Notes: a model not told the origin generated them from the sequence alone. A stretch of 64,000 nt of DNA from Bacteroidetes bacterium CG12_big_fil_rev_8_21_14_0_65_60_17 (GCA_002787815.1 PCUY01000062.1:1-64000), one strand, 5' to 3'; positions 25,354 to 34,479 are shown, numbered from the stretch's first letter. Program-made: numbers and translations.

Positions 25354-27239
25354 GCCATCGGGAGAAGGACGGCATCATTGCCGTGATGCCCCCCACGCTT
25401 TCCAACAAGATTGCGGCGGGTGAGGTGGTACAGCGACCGGCCTCGGTCGTCAAGGAGCTCGTTGAAAACGCGCTCGATGCGGGTGCGGAGCGGGTCGATG
25501 TCCACCTGCAGGGGGCCGGAAGTACGTTGATCCAGGTCGTGGATACCGGATCGGGAATGAGTCCATCCGATGCCATCATGGCTTTTAAGCGGCATGCGAC
25601 GAGCAAAGTTCGTGAAGTTGGCGACCTGGAGCGTATCCACACGTTGGGTTTCCGGGGAGAAGCGCTCGCCTCCATCGCATCTGTTTCGCAGGTGGAGCTG
25701 CGTACGTGCCGGAAAGAAGATGAAGTCGGGACACGTGTGCGGCTCGACGGAGGGGAAGATGCCCGACAGGAGCCGGGACCGGCTGCCGTGGGGACGTCCA
25801 TTGCCGTCCGGAATCTGTTTTTCAATGTACCCGCCCGTCGCAACTTCCTGAAGCGCCCGCAGACGGAGCTCAAGCATTGTATGGATGTCGTGACCGTTCT
25901 GGCACTTTCTCATCCGGGTGTGCATTTCCACCTCGAGCACGACGGGAATGAGCTGCTCGACGTGAAGGCCGAGTCCACGGGCACGTTTTTCGATAAGGTG
26001 ACGCGCCGGGCCGCTGATCTGGCGAGCGTACCGGATGCCAGCGAGTTGATTGACGTGGAGGAGTCGACCAGTTATCTGAGGGTAAGGGGTGTTCTCGGTC
26101 CCCCGGATGTGTACCGCAAGAGTCGCGGACAACAGTACCTGTTCGTCAATGGTCGCTATGTTCGGCACCGTTCCCTGGAACACGCGGTGCTGTCGGCCTA
26201 TGAGTATCTCCTTCCGGAGGACTCATACCCTTTCTTTGTGCTGTTCCTGGATATTGACCCGCGCCATGTGGATGTGAATGTGCACCCGGCCAAGGCGGAG
26301 GTCAAGTTTGACGATGAGCGCGGGGTGTACAGCATGTTGCGGACGGTGGTCAAGCGGGTAGTCAGCGTGCACAGCCTGACACCAGAGCTGGGGGGAGGAC
26401 GCGACGAGCCGCGATCCAGACGACAAGGGGTTTCCGGATACGCGGGGCTGCAGATTGATTTGTCGGAGCACGGTCCCGACCGGCGTACGGATTCAAAAAG
26501 GGACGGTTCAAAAAGGGACGGTTCAAAACGCGACGTTGCACCGGATTGGGTCCGGCAGGAGCACCCGGGCCGGGTAGCCGGTACGCGTGCGGAGGCGGGA
26601 CAGCTTTCGACGCAATTGCTCGGTCCTGCGCTTGCACGGACCGACGACGATGCCCCGGAGACACACCCACCGGACCAACTTCTCTGGCAGGTTCATGGCG
26701 CATACATCCTGACGCAGATCCGATCCGGCCTGGTGATCCTGGACCAGCAGCGGGCTCATGAACGTATTCTCTACGAACAGATCCTGGCTACGCTCGACGG
26801 CGGGGTCGGAATGAGTCAACAACTGCTCTTCCCCCAGACCGTGTCACTCTCGCCCAGTGACTTTGCGCTCTACTCCAGCCTCGAGAAGGAACTTCAGCAG
26901 CTCGGGTTCGATGCCGAGCCGTTCGGAGGCAACACAGTCATTGTTCGCGGCGTTCCTGCGGACATCCGGAATGGCGACGAGCGCTCTGTCCTGGTAGATG
27001 TAATCCAGTCTTTCCAGGAAGAAGAAGCCACTTCAGGGCAATCCGCCCGTACGGATCGACTGGCCAGGGCCGTGGCACGCCGGAGTGCCATTCGGGCTGG
27101 GACCCGTCTGTCAGGAAAGGAAATGCGTGCCCTGATAGATCAACTCTTTCAGTGCAGCGAGCCCTACCATGCACCCGACGGTCGCTCTACGCTGGTAAAA
27201 CTGTCCGTGGATGAGATCCGCTCCAGATTTGATCGTTGA
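25350..27239 (+). CDS. mutL: DNA mismatch repair protein MutL
   Basis: A 629-aa homodimeric GHKL ATPase that couples mismatch recognition by MutS to strand removal. ATPase motifs: KIAAGEVVQRPASVVKELVENALDAGA near residues 19-45, DTGSGM and TLGFRGEALASI, then RHVDVNVHPAKAEVKF. The linker (about 345-440) is low in conservation and holds a SKRDG tandem repeat. The C-terminal domain has DQQRAHERILYEQ where endonuclease-type MutL has DQHAxxE (D465-Q467), and APDGRST (608-614) where CPHGRP is usual. Metal-dependent nicking is therefore doubtful. GTG 25350 or ATG 25386 is the start. The end overlaps tilS by 29 nt. Confidence 0.94.
   Translation: MSHREKDGIIAVMPPTLSNKIAAGEVVQRPASVVKELVENALDAGAERVDVHLQGAGSTLIQVVDTGSGMSPSDAIMAFKRHATSKVREVGDLERIHTLGFRGEALASIASVSQVELRTCRKEDEVGTRVRLDGGEDARQEPGPAAVGTSIAVRNLFFNVPARRNFLKRPQTELKHCMDVVTVLALSHPGVHFHLEHDGNELLDVKAESTGTFFDKVTRRAADLASVPDASELIDVEESTSYLRVRGVLGPPDVYRKSRGQQYLFVNGRYVRHRSLEHAVLSAYEYLLPEDSYPFFVLFLDIDPRHVDVNVHPAKAEVKFDDERGVYSMLRTVVKRVVSVHSLTPELGGGRDEPRSRRQGVSGYAGLQIDLSEHGPDRRTDSKRDGSKRDGSKRDVAPDWVRQEHPGRVAGTRAEAGQLSTQLLGPALARTDDDAPETHPPDQLLWQVHGAYILTQIRSGLVILDQQRAHERILYEQILATLDGGVGMSQQLLFPQTVSLSPSDFALYSSLEKELQQLGFDAEPFGGNTVIVRGVPADIRNGDERSVLVDVIQSFQEEEATSGQSARTDRLARAVARRSAIRAGTRLSGKEMRALIDQLFQCSEPYHAPDGRSTLVKLSVDEIRSRFDR
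26492..26536 (+). repeat. Three tandem 15-bp units in the mutL linker
   Basis: TTCAAAAAGGGACGG is repeated twice perfectly, then once with changes (TTCAAAACGCGACGT). It encodes consecutive SKRDG pentapeptides between the ATPase and dimerisation domains. In-frame slippage here would lengthen or shorten a basic linker without breaking the gene. Confidence 0.8.
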
Positions 27240-28662
27240 ATCGGTCCAGGCCAGCCTTTGCGGGTTGTCGGACCAGACCCTGCTTCTCGGATGCAGTGGG
27301 GGGGTGGACTCAATGGTCCTGGCGCGTACAATGCTCGAACTTGGCCAATCGTTCGAGGTGGCGCACGTGGATTACGGTCTGCGGCCGGAATCGGCGGCCG
27401 ATGCAGAGCTCGTTGCCCGCTGGTGCGGTGACCACGACGTTCCCGTTCATGTGCTCCGGGCCGGGACAGCACCGAAGACGGGTTCGCTGCAGGCATGGGC
27501 CCGCAACGTGCGTTACCATTTCTTCGCGGAAACGGTGGCCTGGCGAGAGCTCGCTGCCGTCCTGGTTGCCCATCATGCTGATGACCAGGCAGAAACAGTT
27601 GCGCTCGCCCAGGAGCGGGGCGGTGGTGTGGACGGCCTCTCGGGTATGTCCCCTGTGGCATACCTGCCGGTAGCATCCGTGACGGGGCGACGGTACCGGT
27701 TGTTGCGCCCGCTGCTGGAAACGGCGCGATCGACCATCGAGTCGGCTGCCGAAGCGTGGAATGTGCCGTACAGGAGCGACAAATCGAACGAGGACATGCG
27801 ATTCAGACGTGCTGTTGTTCGTCGGGACATGACAGCACTTCGACGTGAGGTGCTGCTGCGTACGGCCCGGTCGTCACAGAAGCAGGCTGAAGAGTGGCTG
27901 GATGAATTGCCGGTGCAACTCGTTGGGACGCTTACGTCCAATGCGCCCGACTATCGGAGAATTCCACTGGAAGCGCTGCAAGAATTGTCTGACGACCATC
28001 GGGCCTGGTATCTGCTTCGCCTGGCTGCGGCACTGCACCCGGCAGCCCCGCGCCGTCGAAGTTGGGTCGACGCGGTGAACAATCTGGTTCAGAGCCCGCC
28101 GGGATCTAGGCTCTCGGTCGGTGTCATTGAGGGTGTCCGGGATCGGGAGTCGATTTTTGTATACTCGAAGCCTTTCAGGCGGCGCGTCGGGGAAGAGACA
28201 CAGGAGCGCACGGTAGACCTGCCCCTGGCACGCGGAGAGCGGCTGTCGGAGCATTTTGGTGTGGGGACGCTGCGGATTTCCCGGCTTTCCGGCCGGCGCA
28301 TGGACGAGAGCGTCCATTCCACTGCAGATACGGACCACGCCGGGATGCAGCCGATCTGGCTGGACCCTGCGTCGGTGGTGGGTCGCGTCCGCGTGCGACG
28401 CTGGGCAGCGGGAGATCGATTCACTCCACTTGGCGCACAGGGCAGTACGAAGATCAAAGCGCTCCTGACCGGGAGCGCGGTTCCGCCGTCGCTCAAGCCG
28501 TACGTACCGGTGCTTGTCGACGACGCTGGCATAATGTGCGTTCCTGGGTACAGGGCGGCCGAACGGTTTCGCGCGAGGGACGCGACGCAAGAAATGCTTT
28601 GCGTGGAGTGGGAACCGGGCAGTGCGTATTTTCAGCGCGCCCCGGATTGCACTCATCCATAA
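27211..28662 (+). CDS. tilS: tRNA(Ile)-lysidine synthetase
   Basis: This 483-aa enzyme attaches lysine to C34 of tRNA-Ile2(CAU) so that it reads AUA. The PP-loop LLLGCSGGVDSMVLARTML is at residues 24-42, followed by EVAHVDYGLRPES, AWARNVRYHFF, LVAHHADDQAETV and the C-terminal TilS domain (VRVRRWAAGDRFTPLGAQGSTKIKALLTGSAVP). The ATG at 27211 overlaps the end of mutL by 29 nt, which is unusual but leaves the N-terminal helix intact. Together with a tRNA-CAU gene at 51357 it covers AUA decoding if that tRNA is the Ile2 species. Confidence 0.93.
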   Translation: MRSAPDLIVESVQASLCGLSDQTLLLGCSGGVDSMVLARTMLELGQSFEVAHVDYGLRPESAADAELVARWCGDHDVPVHVLRAGTAPKTGSLQAWARNVRYHFFAETVAWRELAAVLVAHHADDQAETVALAQERGGGVDGLSGMSPVAYLPVASVTGRRYRLLRPLLETARSTIESAAEAWNVPYRSDKSNEDMRFRRAVVRRDMTALRREVLLRTARSSQKQAEEWLDELPVQLVGTLTSNAPDYRRIPLEALQELSDDHRAWYLLRLAAALHPAAPRRRSWVDAVNNLVQSPPGSRLSVGVIEGVRDRESIFVYSKPFRRRVGEETQERTVDLPLARGERLSEHFGVGTLRISRLSGRRMDESVHSTADTDHAGMQPIWLDPASVVGRVRVRRWAAGDRFTPLGAQGSTKIKALLTGSAVPPSLKPYVPVLVDDAGIMCVPGYRAAERFRARDATQEMLCVEWEPGSAYFQRAPDCTHP

Positions 28663-28673
28663 CAACGCCTGCC

Positions 28674-29249
28674 ATGCCTCCTCCCGCTCTGGAACATCAC
28701 TCGGACCGCCACATCTCCGTTCGGGGCGAGCCCTTCCGCGTCTACATTGATCGGAACCGCATTGCCCGGCGCGTCGAGGAGCTTGGCGAGCAGATTTCAA
28801 GGGATTACGAAGGGAAGCGTCCGATCCTGATTGGTGTGCTGAACGGGGCCTATATCTTTCTGGCCGATCTCATGCGTGCCATCCGCATTGATTGCGAGGT
28901 CGACTTCATGAAGCTCTCCTCCTATGGCGCAGACAAGATTTCGAGTGGTACCGTCAGGTCACTGAAACGGATTGACGCGGATATCAAGGGACGCCACGTC
29001 ATTATTGTGGAGGACATTGTGGATACGGGTCTGTCCATGGAGTACATCCTGGACAGGCTTGCCCGCGAACGTCCGGCCTCCATGCAGGTGGCCACCATGT
29101 TGCACAAGGCGGCGGCCACAAAAGTGGATCTGGAACTGCGCTACGTCGGATTTGAAATTGACAACCTTTTCGTCGTCGGATACGGTCTGGACTATGGCCA
29201 GGTGGGACGCAATCTGAAGGATATTTTTATTCTTGACTCGGGCCTGTAA
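28674..29249 (+). CDS. hpt: Hypoxanthine phosphoribosyltransferase
   Basis: A 191-aa purine-salvage enzyme that converts hypoxanthine or guanine plus PRPP to IMP or GMP. The PRPP loop HVIIVEDIVDTGLSMEYIL, the flexible-loop SSYGADKISSGTVRS, LIGVLNGAYIFLADL and the C-terminal VGYGLDYGQVGRNLKDI are all intact. The ATG at 28674 is preferred; the upstream in-frame sequence is tilS read in another frame. The TAA stop (29247-29249) lies within the left arm of the 300-bp repeat element. Confidence 0.94.
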   Translation: MPPPALEHHSDRHISVRGEPFRVYIDRNRIARRVEELGEQISRDYEGKRPILIGVLNGAYIFLADLMRAIRIDCEVDFMKLSSYGADKISSGTVRSLKRIDADIKGRHVIIVEDIVDTGLSMEYILDRLARERPASMQVATMLHKAAATKVDLELRYVGFEIDNLFVVGYGLDYGQVGRNLKDIFILDSGL

Positions 29250-29539
29250 ACACAACGCCAGAACCCGCTGTAGCAGACGAACGCGCCGGTACTCGGCGCG
29301 GGCGCTTATCAAGGCGTGAGGAGCGAAGTATGGCAGCTCCACTTGGCGAAGTATTTCGCAAGAGTGATGAACAACACAGAGAAACGCCATTTTCGACGCT
29401 ACCCTGCGGGACGGGGCCAATTTCTTGTCCGCCATCGTTGTTCTCACCTCGAGTAACGCTGCTACACTTCGGTTCGTCTGCCTTGGCGGACAGGAATTTT
29501 GCTACCGTCAGCGGGCTCTGACGTAGTGTTAACAGGCCC
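29240..29539. repeat. 300-bp element with 31-bp terminal inverted repeats
   Basis: The left arm 29240-29270 (GGGCCTGTAAACACAACG...) and the reversed right arm 29539-29509 (GGGCCTGTTAACACTACG...) agree at 27 of 31 positions. The hpt TAA stop is inside the left arm, and the kynU TGA begins at 29540, one base beyond the right end, so the element fills the whole gap between convergent genes. Its interior repeats GCAGACGAAC near both arms and holds no convincing gene. Likely a non-autonomous palindromic mobile repeat doubling as a terminator. Confidence 0.8.
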
Positions 29540-30832
29540 TCATAGAACGGCCTCCTCCATGTGGGAAACAAGGCGAGCCACATCTTCGAACGAGTTGTAG
29601 AGGGGGACGGGTGCGGCCCGGATGATATCGGGTTCACGCCAGTCGCAGCGCACGTCCGCCTGTACAAGCTGGTCGTAGACGCTACGGCCGTCAGCACGCA
29701 CGACGCGCAGGGACAGTTGCGCTCCGCGCTGTCTGGGATCGGAAGGTGTGATTATTTCGATGTCATCGGGTAACCGTTCTGACAGAGCCTCCTCCAGGAA
29801 TCGGGTGAGGAGCAGGCTTTTTTCCCGGAGGGCGGCCATGCCAACAGCATCGAAGGCATCGAGAGCCGCGTCCAGACCCGCGAGCATCAGGATGGAGGGA
29901 TTGGAGAGTTGCCAGCCCTCGGCGCCCTCGGCGGCCCGGAATGTGGAATCCATGCGGAAACGATCGGCCAGATCCACGCCCCACCAGCCCGCAACGTGGG
30001 GCCGGGCGGTGTGGCGGTCGTGCACGAATATGGCGCTCGGCCCGCCCGGCCCGGAATTCAGGTATTTATAGGTGCACCAGGCTGCAAAATCGACACCCCA
30101 GTCATGGAGCTTCAGCGGTACGTTGCCGGCGGCGTGCGCCAGGTCCCAGCCGGCCAGGGCCCCCACATCGTGCAGCCGGGCCGTGATGTTGCCGATGTCC
30201 ATGAACTGCCCGGTCCAGTAATTCACGCCGCCGACCAGTCCGAGTGCGACGCCTTCTCCATGTTCACCAAGTGCCGCGGCGAGTGCGCTGTCTGTAAGCA
30301 TGTCGCTGTCACCGGGCACAAGGATTGCCGTTTCCGGGTCCATACCGTGGAGCGCCAGGTGTGATGAGACGACATGCGTGTCGGACGGAAACGCGTGCGG
30401 CTCCATGAGGATGCGGAATCGGCCCTGTTCGGGCCGATAGAAAGCGGTCAGGAGCAGGTGAAGGTTCACCGTGAGGCTGTTCATGACCGTTACTTCACGG
30501 GATTCCGCTCCGACGATGGGCGCCAGCCGCTCGGCAAGCGGCCGGTGATATGTCGTGAACGGTCGCTCGCCGGAAAAATGACCGTCAACCCCGCGCGTAG
30601 CCCAGGCCTCAAGTACGTCCTGCACGCGCTGGGCCGTGACACGCGGCTGCAGTCCCAGTGAGTTGCCGGTGAAATACAGCACGCGGTCTCCCGCGGGAGT
30701 TCTGGGCCAGTAAAACGCCTCACGCCAGGCCGACAGCGGGTCGTCGCGGTCCAAGGCACGGGCCCGGCGCAGCCACGCCGCAGCTGTGCTCCGCTCATTG
30801 CCGGGCGAGAGGTCGGTTTTACGATGTGTCAT
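29540..30832 (-). CDS. kynU: Kynureninase
   Basis: This 430-aa PLP enzyme hydrolyses kynurenine to anthranilate and alanine. YFTGNSLGLQPR opens the fold, GWDLAHAAGNVPLKLHDWGVDFA contains the cofactor Asp and His. The Schiff-base Lys is in WCTYKYLNSGPGG, and GWWG and AAEGAEGWQLSNPSIL are family blocks. The ATG at 30832 overlaps the kynB stop (ATGA); upstream codons are kynB in another frame. It forms a two-step tryptophan-degradation module with kynB. No tryptophan 2,3-dioxygenase is in the window. The stop abuts the 300-bp repeat. Confidence 0.94.
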   Translation of the reverse strand: MTHRKTDLSPGNERSTAAAWLRRARALDRDDPLSAWREAFYWPRTPAGDRVLYFTGNSLGLQPRVTAQRVQDVLEAWATRGVDGHFSGERPFTTYHRPLAERLAPIVGAESREVTVMNSLTVNLHLLLTAFYRPEQGRFRILMEPHAFPSDTHVVSSHLALHGMDPETAILVPGDSDMLTDSALAAALGEHGEGVALGLVGGVNYWTGQFMDIGNITARLHDVGALAGWDLAHAAGNVPLKLHDWGVDFAAWCTYKYLNSGPGGPSAIFVHDRHTARPHVAGWWGVDLADRFRMDSTFRAAEGAEGWQLSNPSILMLAGLDAALDAFDAVGMAALREKSLLLTRFLEEALSERLPDDIEIITPSDPRQRGAQLSLRVVRADGRSVYDQLVQADVRCDWREPDIIRAAPVPLYNSFEDVARLVSHMEEAVL

Positions 30833-31659
30833 GGATTCGTGTGCCGGCTGCGTTGGCTGACGTCGGGATAGAAAAGGGGCCGGCTGGGCGCGGCATCGGA
30901 ATCGAACGGGGGAATCTGGATATCCAGCCATCCGTGGCCATCCTGCACATTCCCGGGAATGGCAATGAGTTCCGTGATGGTCATTGTGCGTGGATCGGGG
31001 CCTGGAGTAACGGGGTCCGGTTCGACCGAGCCGGGTGCCATTCCCCAGAACGCCCGATGGGCAGCCAGGCGGCCGCCGTCATCCATAGGATCGACCGACG
31101 GCGCATCGATCAGCAGGTGCTCGAATCCGGCGGTCCGGATCCAGGTGGCGGCTTCCACGGAAAGGTGGCGGCCACGCGCCGCCGCCTCTCCTTGACTGTC
31201 ACCGTCGATCCGCGTCTGCGTTCGGAGAATGATGGCCCGCGGCACGAGGGTGTCAGCATGGCCAGTTCCAGGCGTGATGCGTTCGACGGACGATTCAAGC
31301 TCCCGAGCCGACACGCCGAACCGGTGCGCCTCAGAGCCGCGTCCTTCCGGCAACGTGACAGAGACGAGTATGGCCCTGATCGGACCTGGTCGCCACGTGT
31401 CCATGAGCGACATACGCCTTTGCGTTATGTGGCCTACGCACTCGGTGTGCGTTCCGTGGACATGAGGCGTAATGGTCAGTGTCTCCACGTTGCAGGACGC
31501 GCCACCAGCGACCTGCCCACAGAATCCGTCTGTGCGGGCCCACTGTCGCGAAGCACTCGGCAGGTTGAACAGAGCGGTCTGCGAGCCGTCGAATCGGATG
31601 GGGACGGACAGGTCGATGGGGCTGGCGTCGAACGGACTGGGGGAGGAATTCGGAGCCAT
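30829..31659 (-). CDS. Cyclase-family protein, probable kynurenine formamidase
   Basis: This 276-aa protein belongs to the metal-dependent cyclase family that includes KynB, which deformylates N-formylkynurenine. The metal motif is HVHGTHTECVGHI near residues 66-78, a variant of HxGTHxDxPxH with Glu for Asp. DLSVPIRFDG near the start and LLIDAPSVDPMDDGG later are typical. Position upstream of kynureninase, overlapping by 4 nt, supports the formamidase role. The protein is longer than standard KynB (about 210 aa), so a related amide hydrolase is possible. It overlaps the HD hydrolase gene by 1 nt (TGATG). Confidence 0.8.
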   Translation of the reverse strand: MAPNSSPSPFDASPIDLSVPIRFDGSQTALFNLPSASRQWARTDGFCGQVAGGASCNVETLTITPHVHGTHTECVGHITQRRMSLMDTWRPGPIRAILVSVTLPEGRGSEAHRFGVSARELESSVERITPGTGHADTLVPRAIILRTQTRIDGDSQGEAAARGRHLSVEAATWIRTAGFEHLLIDAPSVDPMDDGGRLAAHRAFWGMAPGSVEPDPVTPGPDPRTMTITELIAIPGNVQDGHGWLDIQIPPFDSDAAPSRPLFYPDVSQRSRHTNP

Positions 31660-32975
31660 CAGCTTCGGACGAGGACTTCTTTTGGATAACAGATCCAGGT
31701 ACGCTCCTTCCGGGCCCAGGTCTCCGGCCGCATTACCGTACCAGCGACATCGGCGAGCTCTTCAATCCGCCCATCGCGCCTCAGTATGCCGATGCCGTCC
31801 CGGTCTGCCGTATAGGCTTCGTGCCGTGTCGTTTCCGAGCCCACGAAATGCGCCAGATTCCGCTCCGTGTCCGGTATGTCGTGCATTCGAAGCCATGCGG
31901 CAACACGATCCTGTAGCGCCCCGGTCGCAGGCACGTCATGGTCCTCGTCCAGGAATGAGACCCGGAAAAAATCACGCGTCAGGAAGCGTTGACACAGTTG
32001 GGCCAGCACGGGATCGTGTGACGCACTCCACGTCTTGAGGCTGAAAATGATATCCGTATCGTCCAGATCGACAAACGCCGACAGCACGTCACTCCGGTCC
32101 AGGTCATCCGGTCCGAAAGTGTGTTCGAGAAAGAACATGAACCGGGGAGATGCACCCGTTGAGACGTCCACTTCTTCCTGCCCCATCCGGCCGTGGATGT
32201 GGTCCCGGACGCGGCCAATGATGCTCTTCATGAGGAAGTCACCGGAGAGTACCGTCTTGTGCAGGTAAACCTGCCAGTACATGAGGCGCCGGGACAACAG
32301 GAAGTTTTCTACGGCGTATCGCCCTTTGGCCTCGACCACGAGTCGATCGCGGCCCAGTCGATGGTCGTGCACCACGCGAAGCGTCCGGATAATGCGTCCA
32401 ACGCCCACCCGCCCTTCGACGACGCCCGTGTAGTAGGAGTCGCGGCGCAGGTAGTCGAGCCGATCCATGTCGAGCTGACTGGAGAGCAGGCTGTGCAGCC
32501 AAGCCGGCGGAAGGTCCGTACCGCACTCCCTGTCGAAAACCGAGAGAGCCCTGGACAGCGCACCGTTGAACCTGTCATTGAGCCTCAATATCAGGGCCCG
32601 GGAGAGGCGTTCGTGCTCAATGCCCGAAATGAGGGTGTGTTCAAGCGTGTGTGAGAAAGGTCCGTGTCCCACATCGTGCAGCAGCGCTGCAATGAGCGCC
32701 GCCTGGACGTCCTTTGCCGGCAGTTCGGTTCCTTTTTCCCGAAGCGATACAAGGGCATCGTGCATCAGCGCCATGGCTCCGAGAGCATGCCCGAACCGGG
32801 AGTGTTCAGCACCCGGGAACACCATGTGACCCACACCCAGCTGCCGTATGCGGCGCAGGCGCTGCACTTCCGGAGTCTGGACCAGATCCAGTACCAGATC
32901 CTTGGGTACGGACACGAATCCGTGGACCGGATCCGAGAAAAGTTTGAATCGACCAATCACGGAAGTGTCTGACAT
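31659..32975 (-). CDS. HD-domain phosphohydrolase (dNTPase/SAMHD1-like)
   Basis: A 438-aa metal-dependent hydrolase. DPVHGFVSVPKDLVLDLVQTPEVQRLRRIRQLG begins the domain, EHSRFGHALG gives the first His, and AALLHDVGHGPFSHTLEH carries the HD motif. SSQLDMDRLDYLRRDSYYTG supplies the last metal Asp. Relatives act on dNTPs or other nucleotides; the substrate here is not settled. The start is the ATG at 32975. The longer open frame reads through the divergent neighbour and is not coding. It begins the HD-kynB-kynU operon. Its start codon interlocks with that of the opposite-strand gene (CATG). Confidence 0.85.
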   Translation of the reverse strand: MSDTSVIGRFKLFSDPVHGFVSVPKDLVLDLVQTPEVQRLRRIRQLGVGHMVFPGAEHSRFGHALGAMALMHDALVSLREKGTELPAKDVQAALIAALLHDVGHGPFSHTLEHTLISGIEHERLSRALILRLNDRFNGALSRALSVFDRECGTDLPPAWLHSLLSSQLDMDRLDYLRRDSYYTGVVEGRVGVGRIIRTLRVVHDHRLGRDRLVVEAKGRYAVENFLLSRRLMYWQVYLHKTVLSGDFLMKSIIGRVRDHIHGRMGQEEVDVSTGASPRFMFFLEHTFGPDDLDRSDVLSAFVDLDDTDIIFSLKTWSASHDPVLAQLCQRFLTRDFFRVSFLDEDHDVPATGALQDRVAAWLRMHDIPDTERNLAHFVGSETTRHEAYTADRDGIGILRRDGRIEELADVAGTVMRPETWARKERTWICYPKEVLVRS

Positions 32976-34479
32976 GTTGTATATAACCTGCTCACGAACG
33001 GTAACATACGCAGACGTGTTCACTCCTCCACATATCGGTCCGGACGTTTCTGTCGTGCTTGACGTGCCGGATGCGTACCGGCCCGTGGCCTGGTACGGAA
33101 TCCGTATGGCCCTCATGCCTTTCAGGCTTCGTCCGGTTCCGGTTGCGGCATCCGAAGCCGACGTGGACGGATCGGGTATCTGGTACGCCTGTCCGGGAGA
33201 CACCGCGGTCGGCGCAGTCGTGCCGGGAAATGGGTGGTTCCGTGTCGTGGCGCCCGCGGGGACGGCTGGCACGTTCCTGGAGCGCCGGCCGCTTCGGGCG
33301 GCTGATGTACCGTTCGAGGGTGACATACCGGTTCTGTTTCCGTGTGAGGGTGACATCTCCTTCGACCCCATTGCCAGCGTTGCATACCTTCTCGGTCTGT
33401 GGCATGAGACGATGACGACCGCCCGTGATGAACACGGTCGCATCCAGGATCACGACATGTTTTCTGCGCAGTTGGGCGTCTCGGATCGCCCCATAGCTGA
33501 CCAGATCCGGTTGGCATTCGGAAGCCTGTTGGCTCGTCATGGTCTGGAGATGGAGCGCCGGACGTTCGGTGACGGCTCGTGGGCGTTTTGCTCGACTCAC
33601 GACATTGACTACGACCGCAAGTGGCGAAAAGGCATTTTCTACCGGGAAATCGTGGAGCGTGGCCTGCTCGGAAAAAGTACCGACGTGCATCGATCCGGCG
33701 GCTGGCGCATTCGTGGCCGGTGGCAGCATGTCATGGGCGCCGTCCGGGGAGCAGGCCAGGCCGTCCGTGGTGACGACCCGTTCCGTCAAGCCACGGTACG
33801 CATGCGCGAGGAAGTTGTGGCCCGCGGAGGCCGGGGCACGTTTTTCTTCAAGGCCGGAGCCCATGGATTCCGTGATGTAGCCTACAGTCTCCGGTCCACC
33901 TTCATGCAGAACCAACTGCGGGCTCTGCGCAGGGACGGCTTCGGGATTGGGCTGCATCCATCCTATTTTGCCTGGGACCGGCCCGACTGGTTGCACACGG
34001 AACGCGAAAAACTGGGTGCCGCCGCGGGGCTGCCCATGGATTCGGTCCGCATGCACTACCTGCGATGGTCGCATCCGCTGACACCGCGAATGTTGGCCGA
34101 GGAGGGATTCCGGATAGATTCGACGGTCGGATTTTCCGCGTCGGCAGGTTTTCGGGCGGGTACATGTCTTCCATTTGCGCTCTTCGATACGGTTTCCATG
34201 GAGGAAATGGGCATGTGGGAAGTCCCGCTCATTGCCATGGAATCGGCCATGTTCAACAGAATGGGAGCTACCGGCGCCGCCGCCGTGGACGTGACCCGGC
34301 ATCTCATGCGCACATGTGAAGAGATGGGAGGTGTATTCACGGGGTTGTGGCACAACACGTTGTGGGATGAGGACGACTTTCCGGAGTGGGGCTACCATTT
34401 CACATGGTCGCTCGACCGGGCCCTGAGGCGCCATGCCGCCATGCTGCGTGTGGACGAAATTCCGGGGGCGTGGTCGTGA
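32974..34479 (+). CDS. Polysaccharide deacetylase-like protein
   Basis: This 501-aa protein has an N-terminal segment of about 180 aa (YITCSRTVTYADVFTPPH onward) and a NodB-like fold. STHDIDYDRKWRK gives the acid/metal motif, GTFFFKAGAH a beta strand, GIGLHPSYFAWDR the metal His, and MHYLRWSHPLTPRMLAEEG with STVGFSASAGFRAGTCLPF the later motifs. Such proteins deacetylate surface polysaccharides or, in this bacterial subset, have unknown targets. ATG 32974 is chosen as the only start keeping the conserved ITCSRTVTYADVF. It shares CATG with the opposite HD gene, so each promoter must lie inside the other gene. Overlaps sua5 by 4 nt. Confidence 0.8.
   Translation: MLYITCSRTVTYADVFTPPHIGPDVSVVLDVPDAYRPVAWYGIRMALMPFRLRPVPVAASEADVDGSGIWYACPGDTAVGAVVPGNGWFRVVAPAGTAGTFLERRPLRAADVPFEGDIPVLFPCEGDISFDPIASVAYLLGLWHETMTTARDEHGRIQDHDMFSAQLGVSDRPIADQIRLAFGSLLARHGLEMERRTFGDGSWAFCSTHDIDYDRKWRKGIFYREIVERGLLGKSTDVHRSGGWRIRGRWQHVMGAVRGAGQAVRGDDPFRQATVRMREEVVARGGRGTFFFKAGAHGFRDVAYSLRSTFMQNQLRALRRDGFGIGLHPSYFAWDRPDWLHTEREKLGAAAGLPMDSVRMHYLRWSHPLTPRMLAEEGFRIDSTVGFSASAGFRAGTCLPFALFDTVSMEEMGMWEVPLIAMESAMFNRMGATGAAAVDVTRHLMRTCEEMGGVFTGLWHNTLWDEDDFPEWGYHFTWSLDRALRRHAAMLRVDEIPGAWS

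Noticed and set aside
26492-26536. A short CRISPR-like repeat array
   Set aside because: Units are 15 bp, have no spacers and lie in frame inside mutL.
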